A DNA stretch of 33,982 nucleotides. It comes from Fidelibacterota bacterium. GTDB taxonomy: Bacteria; Fidelibacterota; Marinisomatia; Marinisomatales; TCS55. Of the stretch, positions 1-7,236 are shown piece after piece. The stretch covers positions 1 through 33,982 of the forward strand of contig JABGZQ010000041.1 in assembly GCA_018674655.1 (NCBI GenBank), given 5' to 3'. Made by a program: the position numbers and the translations under genes. The notes under the pieces are model-generated. The model saw only the letters and a program-made list of their open reading frames with translations. It made no database searches and had not been told where the DNA came from. How positions within the stretch are numbered: the first letter of the stretch is position 1; each line of letters opens with the position of its first letter.

Positions 1-2
1 AG

Positions 3-75
3 TGATCCGGGTGAGACTCGAACTCACGACCAATGGCTTAAAAGGCCACTGCTCTACCAACTGAGCTACCGGATC
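3..75 (-). tRNA. tRNA-Lys (anticodon TTT)
   Basis: A full cloverleaf can be folded on the minus strand: acceptor GATCCGG pairs with CCGGATC, the D arm is GCTC/GAGC, the anticodon stem GTGGC/GCCAT carries loop CTTTTAA (anticodon TTT, lysine), and the T arm is GTGAG-TTCGAGT-CTCAC. The discriminator base is A. No CCA is encoded, so it must be added enzymatically. The gene is 73 nt. A second lysine tRNA with anticodon CTT lies at 3773-3845. Thirteen bases of its 5' end are repeated about 78 bp upstream. Confidence 0.96.
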
Positions 76-106
76 AACTTAGCAATTTTCTTTACCTTAG
101 AGAACT

Positions 107-149
107 CGGTAGCGAAGTTGTCTGTCCCGCAGAATGCGGGAAGCTACCG
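107..149. repeat. Nested inverted repeat upstream of tRNA-Lys(TTT)
   Basis: Outer arms CGGTAGC (107-113) and GCTACCG (143-149) enclose an inner hairpin CCCGC-AGAAT-GCGGG (126-140). The right outer arm belongs to a 13-base copy (142-154) of the first bases of the neighbouring tRNA-Lys gene (64-76), in the same orientation. The structure lies in the untranslated gap between the tRNA and queF, on the 5' side of the tRNA. It could be a degenerate tRNA copy, a small dispersed repeat or a processing signal; the window holds no second copy of the whole unit. Confidence 0.6.
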
Positions 150-231
150 GATCATATAAAAAGGTTGAGAACGCTTCAAAAATTGGTGGCAAAGTTAAGT
201 TAATATCCCTGCGATTCACAGGGAAAAAGCG

Positions 232-621
232 TCAATCTATAGACCCCTCTATACAAGTTGTATCAAAACCGCCACGGGTATTATAAATTGTGGTAATACG
301 AATTCTATCCGAATTTAAAACTGTTTTTAAATCATTGTAAATTCGCTGGGTAACATTCTCTTGATAAATACCAACATTTCGAAAACTAATGAAATAATAT
401 TTTAGGGATTTTAGCTCAATACATTTCCCACCCACGGGATAATATTCAATTTTAACATAGGCCAAATCTGGTAACCCACTGAAGGGACAAACAGCACTAA
501 ACTCATCTGTTTCAGTCATGATATATTGGTTGGGACTATCGAACGAGAAAGTCTCCATTAGTTCAGGTTGAATATGATCTTCCCCTTTAAATGAAAATTG
601 TTTACCTGCCGGTTTAGCCAT
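232..621 (-). CDS. queF: NADPH-dependent 7-cyano-7-deazaguanine reductase QueF
   Basis: QueF reduces the nitrile of preQ0 to the amine preQ1 with NADPH, a cytosolic step in making the tRNA base queuosine. The 129-residue length matches the short, single-domain (type I) form. The catalytic cysteine is C45 in [10 protein letters not shown], with the partner aspartate at D52. The family motif follows as ELKSLKYY (residues 69-76), and the substrate-binding glutamate is probably E89 in YQENVTQRI. The ATG start at 621 is preceded by a GAGG ribosome site. The gene lies 105 bp downstream of queC on the same strand, so the two probably work in one pathway. The other pathway genes (queD, queE) are not in the window. 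Confidence 0.95.
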   Translation of the reverse strand: MAKPAGKQFSFKGEDHIQPELMETFSFDSPNQYIMTETDEFSAVCPFSGLPDLAYVKIEYYPVGGKCIELKSLKYYFISFRNVGIYQENVTQRIYNDLKTVLNSDRIRITTIYNTRGGFDTTCIEGSID

Positions 622-726
622 GTTTATCCTCGATTAAGAATGGTATTGGTTGCATGAATGCGTTTTTCAATTTGTTCTCCGTTATTGAATATATGTGTTA
701 GTATAATTATTCTCCAATGGGCAAAA

Positions 727-1413
727 TTATTTAGGATATGTTAATGGATCTGTGATGTTTGCTTCTTTGAAGCCTTTTATCCGAAGGGTACATGCATCAC
801 AGTGGCCACATGGATTTGCATTTTCAAAAGGGTCATAACATGATCGTGTAAGGCCGTAGTCCACACCTAATTTTATACCTCTTTTAATAATATCAGCTTT
901 GTTCATTTCCATCAAAGGCGTATGAATAATAAATTGATTATTTCCTTCAACCCCAGATTTTGTAGCGATGTTTGCCATCGATTGAAATGATGCAATATAT
1001 TCAGGGCGACAATCGGGATAACCACTATAATCGAGGGCATTCACACCAATAAAGATATCATTGGCTTTGAGTACTTCGGCATAAGCGAGTGCAAAGGAAA
1101 GAAATATTGTATTTCTTGCCGGTACATACGTCACTGGGATTTCATCTGAAAGTATTGAATCGCCTCTGTCTTTTGGTACTTCGATTTCGTCTGTGAGTGC
1201 AGAGCCACCAAATAAACTTAAATCAATATCTGATATTAAATGGTCCTTGGCCCCAAGAGAATTGGCAATTTTCCGGGAAGCATCAATTTCGATTTTATTT
1301 CGTTGGCCATAACGGAATGAAAGGGCAAAAGGTGTAAATCCTTCCTTTTTAGCGATAGCTAAACAGGTTGTGGAATCCAATCCACCGGATAATAAAATGA
1401 CAGCTTTTTTCAT
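727..1413 (-). CDS. queC: 7-cyano-7-deazaguanine synthase QueC
   Basis: QueC converts 7-carboxy-7-deazaguanine to preQ0 using ATP and ammonia, the step before QueF. The N terminus has the PP-loop ATP pyrophosphatase motif SGGLDSTT (residues 9-16). The C terminus has four zinc-ligand cysteines (C192, C202, C205, C208; CGHCDAC). I chose the internal ATG at 1413 because QueC proteins normally begin MKKAV directly before the PP-loop. An in-frame ATG at 1449 would add 12 residues and has a slightly better, though weak, AGAG upstream. Length from 1413 is 228 residues, normal for the family. Confidence 0.94.
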   Translation of the reverse strand: MKKAVILLSGGLDSTTCLAIAKKEGFTPFALSFRYGQRNKIEIDASRKIANSLGAKDHLISDIDLSLFGGSALTDEIEVPKDRGDSILSDEIPVTYVPARNTIFLSFALAYAEVLKANDIFIGVNALDYSGYPDCRPEYIASFQSMANIATKSGVEGNNQFIIHTPLMEMNKADIIKRGIKLGVDYGLTRSCYDPFENANPCGHCDACTLRIKGFKEANITDPLTYPK

Positions 1414-1525
1414 ATGATTTAATATTATTTTGGCAATGAAATTACGCATAATTACACTCTTGAAATCGAATTCAGAATCACCTATTTTCTAGTCAGTATA
1501 TTGAAAAAGTGGAATGGATTACTGT

Positions 1526-1945
1526 ATGAAAAAATGGATATTACTATTCAGCCTTTTTTGGGGATGTCAAGAAGATCAGCCTGAGCCATTTGATGAAACG
1601 TTGCCAAAAATTGATTTTACCAAATTCAGTATTGTTGCATCGGGTGGCGGATTTGGCATGCCAACAACTTATGCTTTATCATTTTTTGCCACAATAATAA
1701 ATCAAACTGATAATGTATTTAAAACCTATCGCCAGAATATTAGTTTTACCGCAGCCAATGGGAATCAGGTTAATGGACAAGTCACATTACCCATGTTTCG
1801 ATGGCTCTGCCCCTTTGACACGCTGAACGGTGGTGGGAATTCAGTTAGTTTTGAAGAGGGATTTATTGATTCTGTCATTACTTGGGAAATGATTGAAACT
1901 GGAACAATTATAACATATGGGGTTGGAGACGAATGTGATGACTAA
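1526..1945 (+). CDS. Small lipoprotein of unknown function
   Basis: I do not recognise a family. The predicted 139-residue product starts MKKWILLFSLFWGC, a lipoprotein-type signal with the acylated cysteine at C14; the lipobox F-W-G-C is unusual at positions -2 and -3. The rest is rich in Thr, Asn, Gly and aromatic residues in alternating patterns, which suggests a small beta-sandwich in the periplasm or on the outer membrane. An in-frame ATG at 1514 would add MDYC. A GGA near 1511 fits either start poorly. It is the only plus-strand gene in the first 11 kb and converges on the RidA-like gene, with the two stop codons overlapping. Confidence 0.7.
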   Translation: MKKWILLFSLFWGCQEDQPEPFDETLPKIDFTKFSIVASGGGFGMPTTYALSFFATIINQTDNVFKTYRQNISFTAANGNQVNGQVTLPMFRWLCPFDTLNGGGNSVSFEEGFIDSVITWEMIETGTIITYGVGDECDD

Positions 1946-2388
1946 GGTCGCTGAGCCACCATCATAATTTCTACCAGAGCGTCTCGAGGGATTCGCGCTG
2001 CTTCAACCACTGCTCTTGCCGGAGGCCTTTCATTAAAATAGGTAGCATATACCGAATTCATGGCCTTATAGTGATTTAAATTCGATAGAAACACTTGGGT
2101 CTGGACCACATCATCGAACTGATACCCGGCCGCATCCAAAACAGCATTTAAATTTTGCATCACACGGCGGGTCTGAACTTCTATACCGCCTTCAACCAAT
2201 TTTCCTGATGAAGGATCCAAGGCGATTTGACCGGCAAGATAAAGGGTGCCATCAACCAATATTGCTTGGGAATATGGCCCGATAGCTTTGGGTGCTTGAT
2301 CGGTGGCAATTACTTTTATTAACCTATTTGATTCACTTTCACATGCTGTAAAAAGAACAGCTCCCATGAAGAATATTTTTTTTATCAT
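1942..2388 (-). CDS. RidA/YjgF-family enamine deaminase, predicted lipoprotein
   Basis: Residues 24-148 form a full RidA (YjgF/YER057c/UK114) domain, whose members hydrolyse reactive 2-aminoacrylate-type enamines released by PLP enzymes. Key family features are visible: IGPYSQA (37-43), the conserved arginine in PPARAVVEAARIPRDA (R125) and E140. Unlike typical cytosolic RidA, it begins MIKKIFFMGAVLFTAC, a lipoprotein signal with lipobox cysteine C16. The likely start is ATG 2388, which overlaps the TGA of the upstream PLP-enzyme gene (TGATG), implying translational coupling; a TTG one codon earlier is also possible. The combination suggests envelope-side removal of imines or enamines made by the neighbouring exported enzyme. 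Confidence 0.9.
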   Translation of the reverse strand: MIKKIFFMGAVLFTACESESNRLIKVIATDQAPKAIGPYSQAILVDGTLYLAGQIALDPSSGKLVEGGIEVQTRRVMQNLNAVLDAAGYQFDDVVQTQVFLSNLNHYKAMNSVYATYFNERPPARAVVEAARIPRDALVEIMMVAQRP

Positions 2389-3683
2389 CAAACGCCGTTT
2401 TTTAATATAGTCTCCATGGCATCGGAAAAACGGTCGATTTCTTCAATGGTGGTATATACATGTGGTGTGACGCGGCATCCAGTAAATTCTTTATGGTTGA
2501 TAGCCACAACAAAAATACGATATTTACTCCAAAGGTGTTTTGCCACATCAGATGTTTCAATCCCTTCAATCTGAACCGTAGCAATGGCACATCCTTTTTT
2601 TGGGTTTAAACTTGTATGGAGTGTAATGCCATCGTGTTTTAGCAATCTTTTTGCCCAACGATCCCTCAAATAGGTTAGACGTGCCTCCTTATTTTTACTG
2701 CCGATTCCCTGGTGAAAAGTTAGGGCATCACCAATAGCGAGATAATTTGCTGCAGGGTGGGTCCCGATTTCTTCAAATTTTCGGATATCGTCTTTACCAC
2801 ATTCATTTGATGCTTGGAGTGGCCATAATCCAGGGATTTTATTTTTCCGGACATAAAGCATTCCAGTACCGTGGGGGGCGCATAACCATTTATGCAGACT
2901 GGTTGCATAATAGTCACACTCTAGGTCAGTCATGTCAAAATCGAAATGTGCAAAGGCGTGTGCCCCGTCAACAATGACAGGGATATCGTATTTTCGTGCC
3001 ATGCGGACTACTTTTTTCACTGGCAGAATTTGACCGGTAAGGTTTATCATATGGCACATGAGAATCATTTTCGTTTTGGGTGTAATATTTTTTTCAAACA
3101 AATGAACTATCTCATTATCATTTTCGGCCGGCACCGGAATTTTAAACTGCTTCATCACAATACCATCCCGGCATTCTCGCTGCTTAAATGTATTAATCAT
3201 ACGTCCATAATCCTGAGTGGTGGTGAGCACTTCATCACCAGAGGATAAGTCCAGCCCATTTTGTACAATCTGCAGTCCTTCTGTTGCATTCCGTGTGAGC
3301 GCAATTTCCTCAGGACTGCATTTAGAAAACCGGGCCAGCCTTCGACGAACGGGTTCACGTTGGGGTTCCAGGATTCGCCACATAGAATAGGCAGGTGACG
3401 TGTTGGAAAAATCGAGATGCCGTTTCATGGCTTCCTGCACCACCCTGGGTGCGGGGCTAACACCGCCATTATTCAAGTTAATCATACTTCGGTCAGCCGT
3501 GTACCCTTGCTGGATTTCGCGCCAGAAGGATTCATCTCTGGCAATATCTTTTGGATTCCCGGCTGTACTTCGAATTCCTGATAATGCTTTAGCCATTAAT
3601 GTGGGGTTGGCCATGACTACTGAGGCTACAGCTGCCGGTTTGGCGATGGTATCAAAAAATTGACGTCGATTGATATTCTGCAT
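2388..3683 (-). CDS. Tat-exported class V aminotransferase-fold PLP enzyme (isopenicillin N epimerase-like)
   Basis: The 431-residue protein has the class V aminotransferase/cysteine desulfurase fold. The PLP-binding aspartate is D239 in VIVDGAHAFAH and the Schiff-base lysine is K265 in TSLHKWLCAPHGTG. The N-terminal LNNGGVSPAPR (70-80) resembles the isopenicillin N epimerase-like subgroup. The start has a twin-arginine signal, NRRQFF (R6 R7), followed by a hydrophobic Ala/Val stretch, so it is predicted to be exported folded with its cofactor. ATG 3683 has a strong GGAGG site. No desulfurase-type catalytic cysteine loop is apparent. The substrate cannot be told from sequence; epimerase, lyase or desulfurase chemistry on an amino acid or peptide is possible. 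The RidA lipoprotein gene follows with overlapping codons. Confidence 0.88.
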   Translation of the reverse strand: MQNINRRQFFDTIAKPAAVASVVMANPTLMAKALSGIRSTAGNPKDIARDESFWREIQQGYTADRSMINLNNGGVSPAPRVVQEAMKRHLDFSNTSPAYSMWRILEPQREPVRRRLARFSKCSPEEIALTRNATEGLQIVQNGLDLSSGDEVLTTTQDYGRMINTFKQRECRDGIVMKQFKIPVPAENDNEIVHLFEKNITPKTKMILMCHMINLTGQILPVKKVVRMARKYDIPVIVDGAHAFAHFDFDMTDLECDYYATSLHKWLCAPHGTGMLYVRKNKIPGLWPLQASNECGKDDIRKFEEIGTHPAANYLAIGDALTFHQGIGSKNKEARLTYLRDRWAKRLLKHDGITLHTSLNPKKGCAIATVQIEGIETSDVAKHLWSKYRIFVVAINHKEFTGCRVTPHVYTTIEEIDRFSDAMETILKNGV

Positions 3684-3772
3684 AAGACCTCCAATAAATA
3701 TGTAATTAAAGCAGGGGTAAGTTTAATGCCTGTATGAATAAATAGCAAACTTGAGAGTCGTTAACAAAAATG

Positions 3773-3845
3773 TGCCCGCGGGAGGATTTGAACCCCCGGC
3801 CAAGTGATTAAGAGTCACCTGCTCTACCAACTGAGCTACACGGGC
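3773..3845 (-). tRNA. tRNA-Lys (anticodon CTT)
   Basis: Minus-strand cloverleaf: acceptor GCCCGTG pairs with CGCGGGC (one T-G wobble), D arm GCTC/GAGC, anticodon stem GGTGA/TCACT with loop CTCTTAA (anticodon CTT), T arm GGGGG-TTCAAAT-CCTCC. Discriminator A, no encoded CCA, 73 nt. A CATAAT box (plus-strand 3863-3868) lies 17 nt before the mature 5' end and is a plausible -10 element. Together with tRNA-Lys(TTT) at the window start, both lysine codons are read. Confidence 0.96.
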
Positions 3846-4178
3846 TAAAATGGGGTTAAAAAATTATGGTTTTTTATTTCATTCCCAAAGAAAATTCACC
3901 ACTTAAAGTGATACTTTAAACCTTGCAGAAAAAAAAGTTAAAAAAACAAATAATCCCTATTGCGTTCAATTTTTCTATGCCGTTATATTGGGGGACCTCT
4001 TTGGAAGGATTCTTGATAGAATTCGAATAAAAGGGGTTGGTAAAAGAAAAAGTGATTAGGCTCTGGGTTGGCGTTCGGGGCCTTAATTTCGGAAATTAGC
4101 CGCAGCATTTTCATGAAACATTGAAGATTTTGCGGCATTTCCTTTTTTAGGGGTAAATTCCCAATGTTAATTGAAAAT
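3846..4178. other. Non-coding stretch between tRNA-Lys(CTT) and ssrA
   Basis: No credible coding region is seen in these 333 bases. Visible structure: an inverted repeat TTAAAGT-GAT-ACTTTAA at 3903-3919; a possible promoter at 3960-3989; a short hairpin around TAATTTCGGAAATTA (4084-4098); and arms GCCGCA (4099-4104) and TGCGGC (4131-4136) followed by ATTTCC and a run of six Ts near 4143-4148, which resembles a terminator. The stretch may hold the ssrA leader or a small RNA of roughly 150 nt; neither can be settled from sequence alone. Confidence 0.45.
3960..3989 (+). promoter_or_regulatory. Candidate sigma-70 promoter upstream of ssrA
   Basis: TTGCGT (3960-3965) and TATATT (3984-3989) are separated by 18 bp, close to the housekeeping consensus. 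Transcription would start near 3996, about 180 nt before the mature tmRNA 5' end. It could therefore drive either a long tmRNA precursor or a separate small RNA ending at the 4099-4148 hairpin. This is a motif match only. Confidence 0.3.
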
Positions 4179-4528
4179 GGGGGCGATCGGTTTCGACGGG
4201 ATATGCGTCGTCTTAAATGGCATATCGAGGCCCAGGCATCTCGTTAATCACCTGGAAAAACCATAAATGCCGATTACGGCTACATGGCCGCTGCTTAATT
4301 AAGCTGGCCCGTCCTGGATTTGGTGCGCCTATGGCCGGATTCAAGGACGTCAATTTCATAGGCTGGTTCTGATTGTTGTCTGTGATATCAGAATAAGACA
4401 TTAACAGACTTTGCTCATAATGGCTGTGTCAACGGAGCAGTTATGGGTAAGCCTAATCCGCTTGACTAAATATGTAGATGTTTATTGTGATTCTATTTCG
4501 GACGGGAGTTCGATTCTCCCCGCCTCCA
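4179..4528 (+). ncRNA. ssrA: tmRNA (ssrA), one-piece
   Basis: tmRNA rescues stalled ribosomes by acting as alanyl-tRNA and then as a short message. The tRNA-like ends are visible: 5' GGGGGCG pairs with 3' CGCCTCC, including the G3-U70 pair that specifies alanine, and the T arm carries GTTCGATTC. The conserved GGTTTCGACGGG lies near the 5' end. The resume codon is best placed at GCC 4269, preceded by ATAAAT, which matches the usual A at -4 and U at -5. The tag reads ADYGYMAAA, then TAA at 4296-4298. The stop sits in a stem made of GCTTAATTAAGC flanked by GGCC copies (helix 5). No CCA is encoded. The length, 350 nt, is typical. Confidence 0.96.
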
Positions 4529-4538
4529 CTTCATTTAA

Positions 4539-4552
4539 GCGATCATGATCGC
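4539..4552. repeat. 14-bp perfect palindrome after ssrA
   Basis: GCGATCATGATCGC is perfectly self-complementary and lies 10 bp past the tmRNA 3' end, in the gap before the convergent MarC-family gene. As RNA it could form a small hairpin from either strand, but no U-run follows on either side, so a classical terminator is not supported. A processing signal or dimeric protein site are alternatives. Confidence 0.4.
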
Positions 4553-4588
4553 CTTCATTCCGTTCCGGAGGCCAAGTTCCATAATATT

Positions 4589-5242
4589 TTATAATCTATT
4601 AAAGATTGTCTCGACACCGTTTATGACAAACTGCACGGCAATTACCATGAGCATGAGTCCCATAATACGTTGAATAACACGCATACCAGTAAGTCCAATT
4701 TTAATACTTAATCGATCCCCTGCTCTCAGAATATAATAAAATATAGTCATGGTAATTAAGACGGCGACCAACAACGTACCAAGACTATAAGTTGTTGGTG
4801 TTTTTGCTGATAGAAGCATGACACCCGTAATCGCACCAGGACCGGTAATCAATGGAATACCAATGGGGCTGATAGCTATTTCATCAGCATCTCCCGTTTC
4901 TTTAAATTCTTCTTGTTCAGTATCCGTTGTTCTTGTGCGTCCCACCTTAGCTTCCAACATGCGAAGACCACTTCGAAAAAATAAAATGCCCCCCATTATT
5001 TGAAATGCTTCAACGGTAATACCATAAAGTTTAAATATTATGGAACCGAGAATGGTAAAGACAAGAAGTGTGATCGTGCCGGTGCTCACACCTTTTTTTG
5101 CGATTTTTAATCGGTCGTCAAGTGTAAATCGTTCTGTCATTACTACAAATATTGGCGTAATGCCTAGTGGATTTATTACTGTAAATAGAGTTGTAAAACA
5201 TAGAATGAGGAATTGAAGTTCCGTGTCGATAAAACCAGACAT
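4589..5242 (-). CDS. MarC-family (UPF0056) integral membrane protein
   Basis: The 217-residue protein is almost entirely hydrophobic, with about six membrane helices, and matches the MarC family. Family features include the N-terminal VINPLGITPIFVVMT (residues 22-36) and the mid-protein ISPIGIPLITGPGAITGVM. A charged cytoplasmic loop rich in Glu/Asp/Thr separates the two halves. The family's transport role is poorly defined; the original link to multiple antibiotic resistance was not upheld. The start ATG at 5242 directly follows the argS stop codon (TAA then ATG), so it is probably expressed with argS. No strong ribosome site is seen. Confidence 0.9.
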   Translation of the reverse strand: MSGFIDTELQFLILCFTTLFTVINPLGITPIFVVMTERFTLDDRLKIAKKGVSTGTITLLVFTILGSIIFKLYGITVEAFQIMGGILFFRSGLRMLEAKVGRTRTTDTEQEEFKETGDADEIAISPIGIPLITGPGAITGVMLLSAKTPTTYSLGTLLVAVLITMTIFYYILRAGDRLSIKIGLTGMRVIQRIMGLMLMVIAVQFVINGVETIFNRL

Positions 5243-6865
5243 TTACATTTTTTCCGGTGACGAGATACCCAATAACCCCAATCCATTTGAAAGAATGATT
5301 CGAGTGGCTCTCGCAAGGGCGATTCGAGCATTCGTCAGATCAGAATCATCAGTGATTACGCGGCATTCAGCATAAAATTTGTGAAAGCGATTTGCCGTTT
5401 CATGTAAATATGTCGCGATTGTTTGAGGCTCTAGAGACTGAAGCATGCTTTCAGTGATGGTTTGAAACTCCTCCAGCTTTTTTAATAACTTAATCTCGGT
5501 TGGGTTATTTAATAATGTAGAATTGAATTCACAGTCTGTAGATATCTCCATGGATTCACCATGTTTGATAATGTTACAAATTCTGGCATGGGCATATTGA
5601 AGATAATACACCGGATTTTTTTCAGATTGGTCGGCGGCCAAATCTAAATCAAAATTGAGATGGGTATTCATGCCACGCATAATAAAAAAGTAACGCACGA
5701 CATCCGCACCGACTTCATCCACCAGATCATCCATTGTAACAAAATTTGCTTTTCGCGTGGACATTTTTATCTTTTCTCCACCACGAAGCAAAGTAACAAA
5801 TTGGTAAATAAGTACGCGAATATTGTCTGTGTTTTCACCAAGCGCATTCAACGCCAATAATACATCTGGATATGCATCTGTGTGGTCCGAACCAAAGATA
5901 TCAATAATGAGATCAAAACCACGGGCAATTTTATTTCTGTGATAAGCTGTGTCTGGTACACGATAGGTAGGTTCACTTGAACTTTTGATATATACACGAT
6001 CCTGGTCTTTGCCTAAAGCCGAGGCTTTAAACCACGTTGCACCGTCTTTTTCATAAATAAGATCTTTACTTTTGAGTTCTTCAAGAAATCGGTCAATGTC
6101 GCCATTCTCATAAAAAGTTTTTTCATTGGTGAACTGATCAAAATGGATACCAAGATTATTCAAACTTATTTTGATATCAGCAAAAATGGTTTTTTCAGCT
6201 TGTTCCTTAAAGATTGGATCTTCAGTTGATAAATCTCTTCCTTTGTCCTCCAAGATGGTTTGGGCTATATCTTTAATATAAGTTCCTTGATAACCATCTT
6301 CCGGAAATTCAAAATGTGTACCTAAAATTTCGAAATAACGGGCTTTTACTGATTCACCCAGTATTCGCATTTGGCGGCCCGCATCGTTGAAATAATATTC
6401 CCGGGTAACATCATATCCATGCCATTCGAGAATATTTGAAACGGTATCACCCAAAACAGCATTCCGCCCATGCCCTACAGTAAGAGGTCCAGTTGGATTT
6501 GCACTCACAAATTCTACATTGGCTTTTTTGCCTTTGCCGGAAAGGCCACGCCCAAATTGATTGTTTGTTAATATTTCGGATAAAATTTGGTAATAATAGG
6601 TCGGAGCTATTTTGAAATTGATAAATCCGGGTGGCGTAACGGTAATTTCTTCAATAAGCGTTACTGAAACATCAAGATGATCCTTGATATTATTTGCAAT
6701 TTGAATGGGCGTTATCCCTGTATCTTTTGTAAGTGTGAGGGCTACATTGGTTGCAAAATCACCAAAATCAGGATTATTTGGATGAGATAGCTTTATATCC
6801 CGCTTTGGAAGCCCAAGAGCGGAAAGAGAATCAGTCAGCGATTGTATTAACTGGGGTAAAATCAT
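5243..6865 (-). CDS. argS: Arginine--tRNA ligase
   Basis: Class I aminoacyl-tRNA synthetase charging tRNA-Arg in the cytosol. Numbered from ATG 6865 (540 residues): an N-terminal Add-1-type domain, the HIGH-equivalent SANPTGPLTVGHGRN (121-135), the KMSKS-equivalent KMSTR (367-371), then a C-terminal DALR anticodon-binding domain beginning near YYLQYAHARICN. The open frame extends to 6961, but that part lies inside rsfS and looks non-homologous, so I placed the start at the paired ATGs 6868/6865. This leaves about 35 bp overlap with the rsfS 3' end. No clear ribosome site is seen, so translation may depend on rsfS. Confidence 0.95.
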   Translation of the reverse strand: MILPQLIQSLTDSLSALGLPKRDIKLSHPNNPDFGDFATNVALTLTKDTGITPIQIANNIKDHLDVSVTLIEEITVTPPGFINFKIAPTYYYQILSEILTNNQFGRGLSGKGKKANVEFVSANPTGPLTVGHGRNAVLGDTVSNILEWHGYDVTREYYFNDAGRQMRILGESVKARYFEILGTHFEFPEDGYQGTYIKDIAQTILEDKGRDLSTEDPIFKEQAEKTIFADIKISLNNLGIHFDQFTNEKTFYENGDIDRFLEELKSKDLIYEKDGATWFKASALGKDQDRVYIKSSSEPTYRVPDTAYHRNKIARGFDLIIDIFGSDHTDAYPDVLLALNALGENTDNIRVLIYQFVTLLRGGEKIKMSTRKANFVTMDDLVDEVGADVVRYFFIMRGMNTHLNFDLDLAADQSEKNPVYYLQYAHARICNIIKHGESMEISTDCEFNSTLLNNPTEIKLLKKLEEFQTITESMLQSLEPQTIATYLHETANRFHKFYAECRVITDDSDLTNARIALARATRIILSNGLGLLGISSPEKM

Positions 6866-7226
6866 CATCAGAGTATTCAGTTGTGGGTGCATCAGCCCAA
6901 AGTTTTTCAATTTGATAGTAATTTCGTTCAGTGGTTCGAAAAATATGAACAATAACGTCAATATAATCCAACAATATCCAATTCAGTTGTTCATATCCCT
7001 CAACACGGATTGGTTTGTGATCTGTGTTTCTCCGAACGGAATCAGCAATCGCTTTCACCTGGATATCGGTTTCAGCTGAACAAATAATAAAATAATCGGT
7101 AATACTTGTCAGTTTTTTCACATCAATACTAAGGATTTGATCTCCTTTCATATTCAATGCTATTTGAGCAATTTGCGATGCCAAATCACTAGAAGTGATC
7201 GCAACAGCAGATGAAGTATTTGTCAA
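6831..7226 (-). CDS. rsfS: Ribosomal silencing factor RsfS (Iojap/YbeB family)
   Basis: RsfS binds ribosomal protein L14 (uL14) and blocks 30S/50S joining under nutrient limitation. The 131-residue protein carries the whole family domain: ITDYFIICSAETDIQVKAIAD, then VEGYEQLNWILLDYIDVIVHIF and the terminal aromatic/acidic RNYYQIEKLW. The start is taken as TTG 7226; no in-frame ATG occurs early enough to keep the N-terminal helix, and no ribosome site is visible. A later start at TTG residue 15 is less likely. It lies 10 bp after the LytR_C gene and overlaps argS, which places it in a compact operon. Confidence 0.93.
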   Translation of the reverse strand: MTNTSSAVAITSSDLASQIAQIALNMKGDQILSIDVKKLTSITDYFIICSAETDIQVKAIADSVRRNTDHKPIRVEGYEQLNWILLDYIDVIVHIFRTTERNYYQIEKLWADAPTTEYSDDDFTPVNTIAD

Positions 7227-7236
7227 AGTGTTAAGC

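Noticed and set aside
207-223. Hairpin CCCTG/CAGGG just past the queF stop as a terminator
   Set aside because: The stem is only 5 bp and no T-run follows on the minus strand, so it is not a convincing terminator.
1450-1513. preQ1-type riboswitch upstream of queC
   Set aside because: The 64-bp gap shows no preQ1 aptamer-like stem and A-rich tail, so no riboswitch is supported.
2946-3248. Plus-strand open frames across the PLP-enzyme gene
   Set aside because: They oppose a gene with intact catalytic motifs and show no protein-like features of their own.
4213-4401. Open frame of 62 codons on the minus strand
   Set aside because: It lies wholly inside the tmRNA gene, which fully explains the sequence.
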